Shown one piece after another: positions 1-5,985 of a stretch of 37,534 bases of DNA. The first letter of the stretch is position 1. Every line of letters starts with the position of its first letter. Both the position numbers and the translations under genes were made by a program. The notes under the pieces were generated by a model. The model saw only the letters and a list, made by a program, of their open reading frames with translations, ran no database searches and was not told the origin of the DNA. The stretch comes from a virus: the IMG/VR virus record IMGVR_UViG_3300032213_001036, positions 1 through 37,534 of that record. One strand, written 5' to 3'.

Positions 1-94
1 AATGGATACTGCGCCAGCGATAAGAGCCGACTTCCATACTTCTAGGTCTGGAGCAATAACAGCAGCACCAGTCACCACGCCAAGGGCGTTGGTG
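1..94. repeat. Terminal direct repeat, left copy (circular joint)
   Basis: These 94 bases are identical to 37441-37534. An open reading frame (the holin) continues correctly when the two ends are overlapped, so the repeat marks closure of a circular or circularly permuted molecule and probably not a functional short terminal repeat. The unique genome is then 37,440 bp. Confidence 0.95.
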
Positions 95-141
95 AGAAAA
101 AGTGCAACAATTCTGCCTGCAATGTCTTTTGCCTTATTCAT
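1..141 (-). CDS. Holin, 5' part of gene crossing the joint
   Basis: This is the N-terminal part of a 90-residue protein that starts with ATG at 141 and continues through the joint to 37440-37309. AAGGAG lies a few bases upstream of the ATG. The N-terminus (MNKAKDIAGRIV) leads into a hydrophobic segment, LFLTNALGVVTGAAVIA, and a second hydrophobic stretch follows after the joint. Small size, two membrane segments, a charged C-terminus and a position just before the M15 endolysin are as expected for an actinophage-type holin that forms membrane holes at lysis. The start overlaps the end of the upstream membrane-protein gene by 8 bases, so the two are probably translated together. The holin call rests on topology and neighbours, not on a specific motif. 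Confidence 0.8.
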   Translation of the reverse strand, partial: MNKAKDIAGRIVALFLTNALGVVTGAAVIAPDLEVWKSALIAGAVSI

Positions 142-301
142 TTTTCTCCTTAATAAATACACCAACAAGGTGTACAGTTAATGCTACTAAGGTAATTTGC
201 CAACCCAAGGAACGGGTCTTGCCAGACAGGGTAATTAAAACCATGCCTGTTCCAGCCAAAGTCCAAGTAAGACCATGAATTTCAGAAAAAAACCTTTTCA
301 C
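134..301 (-). CDS. Small two-segment membrane protein, possible second holin or antiholin
   Basis: This 55-residue frame begins with GTG at 301 and ends with TAA at 134-136. It carries two hydrophobic stretches, about residues 11-25 (LTWTLAGTGMVLITL) and 33-50 (LGWQITLVALTVHLVGVFI), joined by a short basic turn (SGKTRS), and ends in charged residues (KEKNE). Its last 8 bases overlap the first codons of the holin gene. Paired small membrane proteins directly before an endolysin are usual in phage lysis cassettes, so an antiholin or second holin is the best guess. The start is uncertain: no good Shine-Dalgarno is placed for it, and the only other in-frame ATG is at residue 20. Confidence 0.6.
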   Translation of the reverse strand: MKRFFSEIHGLTWTLAGTGMVLITLSGKTRSLGWQITLVALTVHLVGVFIKEKNE

Positions 302-319
302 CCTAATAGGCTAATTGTT

Positions 320-1705
320 CTACGGGAACTTCCTAGAACCAACAGCAGCCATTGCTGCACCAGCAGCAACAGCAATAAGGGTTCTACGAGTATCAACAGG
401 AATATTAGACCCCACGGGAACATAATCACCTAGGTCCGAGGCAAAGATGTCAATACTAGTTTCAAACTGTATACGAATCTCCTCAGGCGCAGATTGAACA
501 GCCTCAATTAATTCAGAAACCTGCTCAACAGTCAACTCATCAACCTGCAAAGCCTCAAACACCTTCTCAGCATTGTCCACGCTAATAACAGCCAAAACTT
601 CTGGGCTTGTGGCTAAAGCGACAGCCTGCTCCTGAGTAGGAGGTTCCTCTTGATTTAGAATCTCATCAACAACCTGTTCAACTTGTTCAGGTGTTAACTT
701 CTCAAAAATTTCTTGTAATTCCTCAATGGTGGTTGCTTCAGCAACCAAAGCCTGAACTTCTTCCTCAGCCAGTGGCTCTAAATTTGGCTCCAAATTTGGC
801 TCTAAGGTTGTGGTAGTATCTTCGGGTGCTTCAGTTGTTATTGTCTCTAATTCAGTTGTTGTGGTTTCTTCTTCAACTGTCGTGGTTGTTTCTTCGGGAA
901 GCATCTCCTCTGGGATGGTTTCCTCTACTAGTGGCTCTGTGGTGTTTGTCTCGTCTGGTTCAGGCTCTACAGGAACAGAAGTATCAACGGGTTCTGGCTG
1001 AATTATTTCAGGCTGTGTAACAGGTGTAGGAACCTGTGGTGGTTCAGTCGTTGTCGTTGATGTTGTTGTTGTTGTCGTAGTTGTTAATGTTGTTGTCGTA
1101 GTTGAAGTAGATGTCGTGCTGGTCGTTGTACTCGTACTTGATGTTGATGTAGTTTCTTGAACTATCGTAGTAGTCGGGTTGGTGGCAAGGACAGTCGTTT
1201 CGGGGACAATAGTAGAAGTAGTCGTTGTCAACGCTGTGGATGTTGTTGTAAATTCCCATAATGAAAGATTACTTATCGTTAAGTGACCAGCCTTACAGCA
1301 TGAATCAATTGAATATTGTCTAAAGGTAAATATATCACCAGCAGTAACAGTAACCGTTTTTGTTCCCGAAGCCTGATTCTGCTGTGTTAGCAAAGTATAA
1401 ACATTGTTCACACCATATTGTGGTGGGTCATAAACCCACCCATCATGCGTCCAATACGACCAATCAAAAGAAACGCTAAGGACACCTTCAGGAATTGTGG
1501 TTTCAATTTTAACCCAATTAGCCCCACCACACCCACCACCATCAGGTCCAGTAAGAACAATACTATTATCAACTACATCTACAAAACCTGTGGCACAAGA
1601 CTGCGAAGCGGTCCAGTCGCCTAAACCATCTGCTTTAGCAACTGTTGACCATAATGCCAGTATTGCTACTGGCATAAAAATTATCCAGCGAGTGTTGCGA
1701 CCCAC
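320..1705 (-). CDS. Secreted, membrane-anchored mucin-like surface protein
   Basis: The gene encodes 461 residues from a GTG at 1705, just after the stop of the preceding gene. An alternative start is Met11. Residues 1-25 form a signal peptide with a likely cleavage site after AKA. Residues 26-150 look like a beta-rich domain with four cysteines (37, 59, 136, 137). About 152-225 is almost pure Thr/Ser, and 225-310 is Pro/Glu/Thr-rich. About 310-425 is acidic and helical with repeated ELxEI/EQVxE-type phrases. The C-terminus has a hydrophobic stretch (LIAVAAGAAMAAV) followed by a basic tail. No LPXTG sortase motif is present. Export from the infected cell and anchoring in its membrane follow from the architecture. 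It sits between tail genes and the lysis cassette. Exclusion of other phages, spanin-like envelope disruption or a virion adhesin are all possible; I do not recognise the family. Confidence 0.85.
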   Translation of the reverse strand: MGRNTRWIIFMPVAILALWSTVAKADGLGDWTASQSCATGFVDVVDNSIVLTGPDGGGCGGANWVKIETTIPEGVLSVSFDWSYWTHDGWVYDPPQYGVNNVYTLLTQQNQASGTKTVTVTAGDIFTFRQYSIDSCCKAGHLTISNLSLWEFTTTSTALTTTTSTIVPETTVLATNPTTTIVQETTSTSSTSTTTSTTSTSTTTTTLTTTTTTTTSTTTTEPPQVPTPVTQPEIIQPEPVDTSVPVEPEPDETNTTEPLVEETIPEEMLPEETTTTVEEETTTTELETITTEAPEDTTTTLEPNLEPNLEPLAEEEVQALVAEATTIEELQEIFEKLTPEQVEQVVDEILNQEEPPTQEQAVALATSPEVLAVISVDNAEKVFEALQVDELTVEQVSELIEAVQSAPEEIRIQFETSIDIFASDLGDYVPVGSNIPVDTRRTLIAVAAGAAMAAVGSRKFP

Positions 1706-1706
1706 A

Positions 1707-1949
1707 TTATTCAGGTACTACAAACTCATCAAGTTCAGCATTGTAATAATTACCTATGCCCGCAAACTTGCTACGAAAGTTTCCGTTGTAACTTGTTTGC
1801 AACCATTCTCCATTAATCCCACATGAAGCAATAAATGCTTGTCCAATTGGTTCGCTGTCTGGGAACGGCAAATTATCAACCTGCTGATTGCCAATAACCA
1901 AAACTTCCACAACTCTTTTTTGTTCGTTAATTTTTGCAAAGTGTGCCAT
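1707..1949 (-). CDS. Conserved phage protein of the MAHFAKI type, probably virion-associated
   Basis: The 80-residue product begins MAHFAKINEQKRVVEV at an ATG overlapping the stop of the glycine-rich fiber gene (TAATG), so I prefer it over upstream in-frame starts. The C-terminal phrase WLQTSYNGNFRSKFAGIGN followed by a Tyr-rich end is, from memory, typical of a small protein family found in many marine and freshwater phages, including T4-like cyanophages, near structural genes. Its biochemical role is unknown. Position between the fiber gene and the surface-protein gene in the late arm suggests a virion or tail-associated role. Confidence 0.8.
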   Translation of the reverse strand: MAHFAKINEQKRVVEVLVIGNQQVDNLPFPDSEPIGQAFIASCGINGEWLQTSYNGNFRSKFAGIGNYYNAELDEFVVPE

Positions 1950-2803
1950 TATGCAACCACCAAAGTTCCTGTTGCCGTATAATTCCAATAAGTGTACGAA
2001 CCGTCGGTTCCTGTTGTATATGTTCCCGTTGCTGAAATTGTTAAACCTGTTGCGGAGGCTGTTAGGTATCTAATGACGACACGCCCTGAACCACCTGCGC
2101 CACCGCTTGAAGCGGAAGTTCCAGCACCACCACCTCCACCACCAAAGTTTGCAGTTCCACTTGTGCCAGCCCCACTAGAACCGCCCGTGCCAGCATTCGT
2201 TCCACCAGCAGCACCTGTCCCAATAGCACCGCCACCTCCACCAGAACCATAAACTGACGAAGTGCCATTGTAAGCATTAGTTGTACCAGCACCGCCAGCA
2301 CCAGCAACCGAAGTGCTTGATGCGTTAGAACCACTAGCACTCGCACCACCACCACCACCGCCAGCACCGTTACCGTTACCTGATGATTGCGCCGTACCGC
2401 CAGAGTTTCCTTCACCTGAAACACCACTACCGCCAGCACTAGTACCGCTACCACCAGCACCAGAACCACCAACAGAACCAGCAGAAGTAGTTCCGCCACC
2501 ACCGCCGTTAGCCGAACCAATAAAACCTGATGCCGTACCGTTTGCTGCTCCGTTTATCGGATTAGAACCGCCAGCACCAACTTTCACCGTGTAAGTACCT
2601 TTAACAATTGTTGCTGACGAAACGACCACACCACCACCGCCGCCACCACCAAAACCATGTGTAGCGAATGTGCTTGATGTTGCACCGCCACCGCCACCAA
2701 CCATCAAAAAATCAACAGCCAATGTTGGAGTGCTAGTTGCTGGTTTACCCCAAGACGAAACGCTTAAGTCTGATGCTGTTCTTGCAGGGAATCTTGAAGT
2801 CAT
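1949..2803 (-). CDS. Glycine-rich tail fiber/tip protein
   Basis: The 284-residue product starts at the ATG at 2803 with GGGA upstream. Residues 1-33 are an ordinary N-terminal segment. From about residue 36 to 245 it is dominated by Gly, Ala, Ser and Thr with many runs of four to seven glycines (for example GFGGGGGGG), then ends in a short beta-rich tail with repeated TGTY phrases. Such Gly-rich domains occur in phage receptor-binding tips, where polyglycine helices pack into a sandwich, so a host-recognition role is likely. Its place among tail-end genes supports this. The biased composition produces long antisense frames that are not genes. Confidence 0.8.
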   Translation of the reverse strand: MTSRFPARTASDLSVSSWGKPATSTPTLAVDFLMVGGGGGATSSTFATHGFGGGGGGGVVVSSATIVKGTYTVKVGAGGSNPINGAANGTASGFIGSANGGGGGTTSAGSVGGSGAGGSGTSAGGSGVSGEGNSGGTAQSSGNGNGAGGGGGGASASGSNASSTSVAGAGGAGTTNAYNGTSSVYGSGGGGGAIGTGAAGGTNAGTGGSSGAGTSGTANFGGGGGGAGTSASSGGAGGSGRVVIRYLTASATGLTISATGTYTTGTDGSYTYWNYTATGTLVVA

Positions 2804-2812
2804 TGTTATCCC

Positions 2813-3181
2813 TTAAACTGTTGTTATACGGTTAACATACCCGTGCATTACGATAACATTGGCTGTAGCAGCAAATGCACGAACAACAAGCGCAGTAGCA
2901 TTACCCTTAATTAGGTTACCTGCCACAACCAAATACAAACCGTTTTCGGCAGGAACCGTATATTCAATATGGTCATCTGGTGAAGCAACGCCACCCCATT
3001 CAACAGTTAACTTAACTGCTGTTGCCGAAGTGTTAACTGCATACAACCAGATTTCATCAATTATAGATGTGTTAGTTGAACCAGTATGAATAGTCGTACC
3101 AGCAGTAGCGGTAGCGGCAACTTTAATGCCTTTACCGTCTGTTGAACCACTAAGAATTGTTTTGCTAAATGTTGTTGCCAT
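2813..3181 (-). CDS. Putative virion structural protein
   Basis: The gene encodes 122 residues. Its ATG at 3181 follows an AGGAA motif. The sequence is rich in Thr, Ala and Val with alternating hydrophobic residues, as in a beta-sandwich, including the stretch VNTSATAVKLTVEWGG and a C-terminal MHGYVNRI. It resembles short beta-rich proteins found in many uncultured phages next to fibers. It has no catalytic motif. Location between two tail-associated genes suggests a fiber-attached or decoration protein. I do not recognise a named family. Confidence 0.75.
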   Translation of the reverse strand: MATTFSKTILSGSTDGKGIKVAATATAGTTIHTGSTNTSIIDEIWLYAVNTSATAVKLTVEWGGVASPDDHIEYTVPAENGLYLVVAGNLIKGNATALVVRAFAATANVIVMHGYVNRITTV

Positions 3182-3202
3182 AATAGTATTCCTTTTGTTC
3201 CT

Positions 3203-3526
3203 TTACCAAATTAAACTGTATATTTGCTGTTCAACCGTATCATAACGGTCAAAAACCCGTAATTCTAACCACTCATCAGCGTCATCAATAGTAAAATTAA
3301 GAAAATCAAACTCCAACGGATAAACCCGTACAAAGTAATCGTTTACCAAATCTCCTAGAGTTGCGCCCGTAGCACCCTGTGCCACATAAAACTCATAAGC
3401 CAAAGTGCCACGATACTGCAAACCTTTTTCAGACCAGAAAGCATACAACAAGTCACCCAAGGTTTGACCTGATGATGGATATGACCCTGCTAGAGCCTCA
3501 AACATCGCATCATTAGTTGTTGTCAT
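3203..3526 (-). CDS. Small putative tail-associated protein with an internal repeat
   Basis: This 107-residue protein contains two related phrases, GQTLGDLLYAFWSEKG near residue 20 and GATLGDLVNDYFVRVY near residue 54. The pattern TLGD followed by aromatic residues recurs in small N-terminal modules of phage tail proteins. The C-terminal third is acidic and aromatic. Its ATG at 3526 overlaps the end of the upstream zinc-ribbon gene by 14 bases, and GAAG/GAGAG lies upstream. Function is unknown; context points to the tail. Confidence 0.7.
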   Translation of the reverse strand: MTTTNDAMFEALAGSYPSSGQTLGDLLYAFWSEKGLQYRGTLAYEFYVAQGATGATLGDLVNDYFVRVYPLEFDFLNFTIDDADEWLELRVFDRYDTVEQQIYSLIW

Positions 3527-3653
3527 AATCTCTCATCTTCCTAGGTTCACCCTCACAGCATGAATCCTTAAAGCCACACTCAGGGCAACGCCATCTGGTC
3601 GCAACAGGAGGATACTCACACCCACAAGTCGGACATTCTATCGTTGAACCCAC
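3513..3653 (-). CDS. Zinc-ribbon mini-protein
   Basis: This 46-residue frame begins with GTG at 3653, whose first base is the last base of the small terminase stop codon. It holds CPTCGC near residues 7-12 and CPECG at 23-27, the two cysteine knuckles of a rubredoxin-like zinc ribbon, followed by another Cys pair (32-33). Tight coupling to the small terminase on one side and a 14-base overlap with the next gene on the other argue that it is translated. Its role is unknown; such ribbons bind nucleic acid or protein partners. Confidence 0.7.
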   Translation of the reverse strand: MGSTIECPTCGCEYPPVATRWRCPECGFKDSCCEGEPRKMRDYDNN

Positions 3654-4075
3654 TATTGTGCTTTTAGTTCCTTACGGGACTCAACCTCAGATTGAGCGAC
3701 TGACGCTATGAGGCTGTCTAGTTCGGCATCGGTGATTTCTGAGGGTTTGCTGGAGTGTTCTACATGGACTTGCGTTGGGGCTAGACGGTTGGTGGCTTGC
3801 AAATACAGTTTGGCGGAGTTGTTGTCGCCTGCTAAAGCACGCTCATAAAGATTATCCAATAGTTTTTGGGTTCGTTCTGGGGATTGTTGGAGTTCGGATA
3901 CTCGTTTTTCCCATTCCATTTTGAACGCTGGTTTTTTTTTCCATCTGCGTAAAGTCGTTTCATCTACGCCTTCTAGTATTGCATATTTTTCTTGTGAGGA
4001 TGGTACACGGTTTGGTGGTGGGACCATTAGCCAGTTTAAAAACTTTTCTTGCCTTGGGTCTAAGATGTTGTCCAT
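3653..4075 (-). CDS. terS: Terminase small subunit
   Basis: The 140-residue product has an N-terminal helix-turn-helix region (about residues 25-55), with DETTLRRWKKKPAF as the probable recognition part. A helical middle section (LDNLYERALAGDNNSAKLYLQATNRL) and an acidic C-terminus follow. That layout matches small terminases of the phBC6A51/HTH type, which bind the packaging site and regulate the large subunit. It is the first gene of the minus arm, facing the plus arm across the control region, and is separated from terL by the lysis and tail genes when read round the circle. No good Shine-Dalgarno is visible. A TAAT lies only a few bases before the ATG, so a leaderless transcript is possible. 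Confidence 0.75.
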   Translation of the reverse strand: MDNILDPRQEKFLNWLMVPPPNRVPSSQEKYAILEGVDETTLRRWKKKPAFKMEWEKRVSELQQSPERTQKLLDNLYERALAGDNNSAKLYLQATNRLAPTQVHVEHSSKPSEITDAELDSLIASVAQSEVESRKELKAQ

Positions 4076-4233
4076 GCTATTAGATGGAATGTTCCCAACT
4101 TGTATTGAACTTGTCTAGGGAACACAGGGAACAAGGGTGGGGGGAACCTACGGAGGGGGGTAGGATAAATAGGTACACTGAGCCTACTGGCGAAGTGTAC
4201 AATAGTGAAGGTAAGGATAAAACCATCTTATAG
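4076..4233. promoter_or_regulatory. Divergent control region between the two arms
   Basis: This 158-bp gene-free stretch separates terS (minus) from the first plus-strand gene, so promoters for both arms are expected here. Visible elements are an inverted repeat GTACACT (4173-4179) with AGTGTAC (4194-4200), direct repeats AACTTGT (about 4097 and 4109) and GGGAAC (about 4119 and 4129), and a G-rich block at about 4136-4164. A TACAAT (4198-4203) could be a -10 box for the plus arm, but no convincing -35 box is correctly spaced. The inverted repeat overlaps it and could be an operator. Confidence 0.5.
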
Positions 4234-4241
4234 ATGGTTTT
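4219..4241 (+). promoter_or_regulatory. Hairpin covering the first possible start codon of the plus arm
   Basis: Nine complementary bases (4219-4227 with 4233-4241, five-base loop) form a stem-loop of the type AAAACCATC...GATGGTTTT. The ATG at 4234 lies inside its right arm. It could act as a terminator for leaky transcription or hide the ATG in the mRNA, favouring the downstream ATG at 4276. Confidence 0.5.
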
Positions 4242-4425
4242 GCTAATTGTTGTTTTAGCATGGACAAAAGGGCTTATGGGAACATTACTTGTAATTGTAG
4301 GAACAGCGTTTGCTACCTTGTTTGGTATAGCATTGTTTTTGAGAGCATTTTTCAAAACTTTAGAAAGTTTTGATTACGATATTGAATACGAAATGGACAA
4401 ATATTATGAAACCAAAAGACGCTAG
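4234..4425 (+). CDS. Small membrane protein
   Basis: This 63-residue frame has a strongly hydrophobic N-terminal two thirds (MVLLIVVLAW and LLVIVGTAFATLFGIALFLRAFF) and an acidic then basic tail (DYDIEYEMDKYYETKRR), so it is a one- or two-pass membrane protein. The first ATG is buried in a hairpin. ATG 4276, after an AGGG, would give 49 residues with one membrane segment. It overlaps the next gene. As the first gene of the plus arm it may be early expressed; the function is unknown. Confidence 0.5.
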   Translation: MVLLIVVLAWTKGLMGTLLVIVGTAFATLFGIALFLRAFFKTLESFDYDIEYEMDKYYETKRR

Positions 4426-4681
4426 CCCACCAACAAAAGACCCTGAGGTGATTCAGGGCGCACGCATGTATCTACGGGACAATGTTATGCCATCAATCCG
4501 CAAACAAAGTCTATCTAGAGAATATAAGAGTCCGAAACGGTTTGTTAAGGCTATGATGGACACAATCACCGAGGGTGATATATCACAGAAGTTCTCTGAT
4601 GGTGACTGGCAACCAGTAGCAGAAAACATGTTGATGCAACTATGGCAAAATCAAAACAAAATGCGAGTAAAACGACCATAA
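4406..4681 (+). CDS. Hypothetical basic protein
   Basis: From ATG 4406 the product has 91 residues; the longer in-frame start at 4370 would lie deeper inside the preceding gene. It is charged and mostly helical (ARMYLRDNVMPSIRKQSLSR, FVKAMMDTITEGD) with a basic end, and no motif that I recognise. Its stop codon TAA overlaps the next ATG (TAATG at 4679-4683), as in the three following gene pairs, which points to translational coupling in one operon. Confidence 0.6.
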   Translation: MKPKDASPPTKDPEVIQGARMYLRDNVMPSIRKQSLSREYKSPKRFVKAMMDTITEGDISQKFSDGDWQPVAENMLMQLWQNQNKMRVKRP

Positions 4682-4959
4682 TGGCTGCTAAGAAACGCCG
4701 TCAACCAGTAGTACCTGATAGGTATGATGACGCTTTAATACGAGCAATTAAAAAAGCAATTCAACTACCTGAAGGCAATGATAAAACTGTGTATCGTTCT
4801 GACCTTGCACCATTAAAACCAGAAAAACTAAAACCATATAAATCAGATTACAACTATTATCGTCCAATGAACCCATGGGACCCAAATCTGCCACCAGAAG
4901 TAAAAAGAATGTACACCACTAAAGCAAAGAAAAACAAACGCAAAGGCATGACTGCATAA
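4681..4959 (+). CDS. Hypothetical lysine- and proline-rich protein
   Basis: The 92-residue product begins MAAKKRRQPVVPDRYDD at the ATG overlapping the previous stop (TAATGGC). An in-frame ATG 13 codons upstream breaks the coupling pattern. It has basic termini (AKKRR, KAKKNKRKG) around a Pro/Tyr-rich middle (YNYYRPMNPWDPNLPPEV). No domain is recognised. Basic, disordered-looking small proteins in such clusters could bind nucleic acid or be packaged, but nothing in the sequence decides this. Confidence 0.65.
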   Translation: MAAKKRRQPVVPDRYDDALIRAIKKAIQLPEGNDKTVYRSDLAPLKPEKLKPYKSDYNYYRPMNPWDPNLPPEVKRMYTTKAKKNKRKGMTA

Positions 4960-5183
4960 TGGCTAGCAAGAAGAAGAAGCCAGCGATTGAGTTGCCAAAC
5001 CCACCACAATCCTATTATGATAACGCTATGCCACGCAAACGACAACTGCGCAGCAAGGACGAAATCTATACTGGCAACAGCCGAGGCACAGTAGGAATAT
5101 ATCGCAAACCTAAGAAGAAAAAGATTATGTTTGCAAGACCTGAAGTAAAACTAAACCAAAACAAACGATTCATGGAAGCATAA
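4959..5183 (+). CDS. Hypothetical small basic protein
   Basis: This 74-residue product starts MASKKKKPAIELPNPPQSYYDN at a TAATGG overlap with the upstream gene. It is highly basic (KPKKKKIMFARPEVKLNQNKR) and lacks cysteines or recognisable motifs. Both ends are coupled by TAATG overlaps, a good sign of a genuine gene. The function is unknown. Confidence 0.65.
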   Translation: MASKKKKPAIELPNPPQSYYDNAMPRKRQLRSKDEIYTGNSRGTVGIYRKPKKKKIMFARPEVKLNQNKRFMEA

Positions 5184-5506
5184 TGGCAACCTCAAAACCA
5201 TCACGGGACCCACGACTAGCAAAAGCAGGCGTATCAGGCTACAACCAGCCAAAACGCACACCAAACCACCCAACCAAATCCCACATTGTCGTAGCAAAAT
5301 CAGGTGGACAAATCAAAACCCTAAGGTTCGGGCAACAAGGTGTAAAAACCAACCAAACAGCAGGACAAAACGAAGCGTTCAAAAACCGTCATGCCAAGAA
5401 TATCGCTAAAGGACCCATGTCACCAGCATGGTGGGCAGACAAAGTGAAATGGGACAAATCAAAAACAGCCCAACCAAAAAACCAGAAATGGGTCAAAGGC
5501 TCATAA
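5183..5506 (+). CDS. Hypothetical basic protein
   Basis: This 107-residue product is rich in Lys, Gln, Pro and Asn with few hydrophobic residues (for example NQPKRTPNHPTKSHIVVAKSG and FGQQGVKTNQTAGQNEAFKNR). It ends with a Trp-containing basic segment (WWADKVKWDKSKTAQP). It starts at a TAATGG overlap and ends one base before the next ATG. It looks largely disordered; nucleic-acid binding is plausible but not shown. Confidence 0.65.
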   Translation: MATSKPSRDPRLAKAGVSGYNQPKRTPNHPTKSHIVVAKSGGQIKTLRFGQQGVKTNQTAGQNEAFKNRHAKNIAKGPMSPAWWADKVKWDKSKTAQPKNQKWVKGS

Positions 5507-5507
5507 A

Positions 5508-5909
5508 ATGGGATACACCAAACCACAACTAAGAGCAAGAATAGTTTCAGCCGTCAAGGCTGGAACCGCAGGCGGAAACGCAGGACAATGGTCCGCACGC
5601 AAAGCCCAACTAGCAGCACAACGCTACGAGAAGGCTGGCGGAGGTTACACAGGAACCAAAACCAAAGCCCAATCCAACCTAAGTAAATGGACATCCGAAA
5701 AATGGACAACCAAATCAGGTAAACCATCCACCCAAGGACCCAATGCCACAGGCGAAAGATACCTACCAAAAGACGCAATCAACAGACTATCAACATCAGA
5801 ATATGCTGCCACCACAAAAAAGAAGCGTGAAGGCACAGCCAAAGGAAAACAGTTCGTTCCAAACACCAAAACAGCACGGACAGCAGGACGAGCAGCCCGA
5901 AAAAAATAA
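5508..5909 (+). CDS. DUF5872-like basic protein
   Basis: The 133-residue protein contains the phrases KPQLRARIVSAVKAGTAGG, GQWSARKAQLAAQRYEKAGG, SNLSKWTSEKWTTKSGKPS, GERYLPKDAINRLS and KKREGTAKGKQFV. This order matches, from memory, the small family DUF5872 found in phages, giant viruses and some hosts: GQWSARKAQL, then a W-containing stretch, then RYLP, then a basic GKQFV end. The family has no established activity. Extreme basicity suggests nucleic-acid binding. It closes the first plus-strand operon; an AT-rich spacer and the structured-RNA region follow. Confidence 0.75.
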   Translation: MGYTKPQLRARIVSAVKAGTAGGNAGQWSARKAQLAAQRYEKAGGGYTGTKTKAQSNLSKWTSEKWTTKSGKPSTQGPNATGERYLPKDAINRLSTSEYAATTKKKREGTAKGKQFVPNTKTARTAGRAARKK

Positions 5910-5929
5910 CACAATATATTTTTTTGTGT
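5909..5929 (+). terminator. Weak AT-rich hairpin after the first operon
   Basis: ACACAA (5909-5914) pairs with TTGTGT (5924-5929) around a loop that contains a run of T. It lies at the stop codon of the preceding gene. The T run sits in the loop and not after the stem, so termination is only possible, not shown. Confidence 0.25.
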
Positions 5930-5949
5930 GCCACCCCCCGTATAAAAAT

Positions 5950-5978
5950 TTCACAAATCGGCTCTACCTCCTTATATA
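5950..5978 (+). promoter_or_regulatory. Candidate sigma-70-type promoter for the structured RNA
   Basis: TTCACA (5950-5955) is followed after exactly 17 bases by TATATA (5973-5978) in the most AT-rich stretch of the plus-arm spacer. Transcription would start near 5985, just before the first hairpin of the RNA-like region. Confidence 0.45.
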
Positions 5979-5985
5979 AATAAAT

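Noticed and set aside
780-1260. Low-complexity TTG/GTT repeats as a possible CRISPR or satellite array
   Set aside because: They are the codons of the Thr-rich linker on the minus strand; there are no regular spacers or repeats of constant length.
1992-2594. Pro-rich and Leu/Val-rich frames opposite and inside the glycine-rich fiber gene
   Set aside because: They are mirror images of the Gly codons (GGN read as CCN) and have no ribosome sites.
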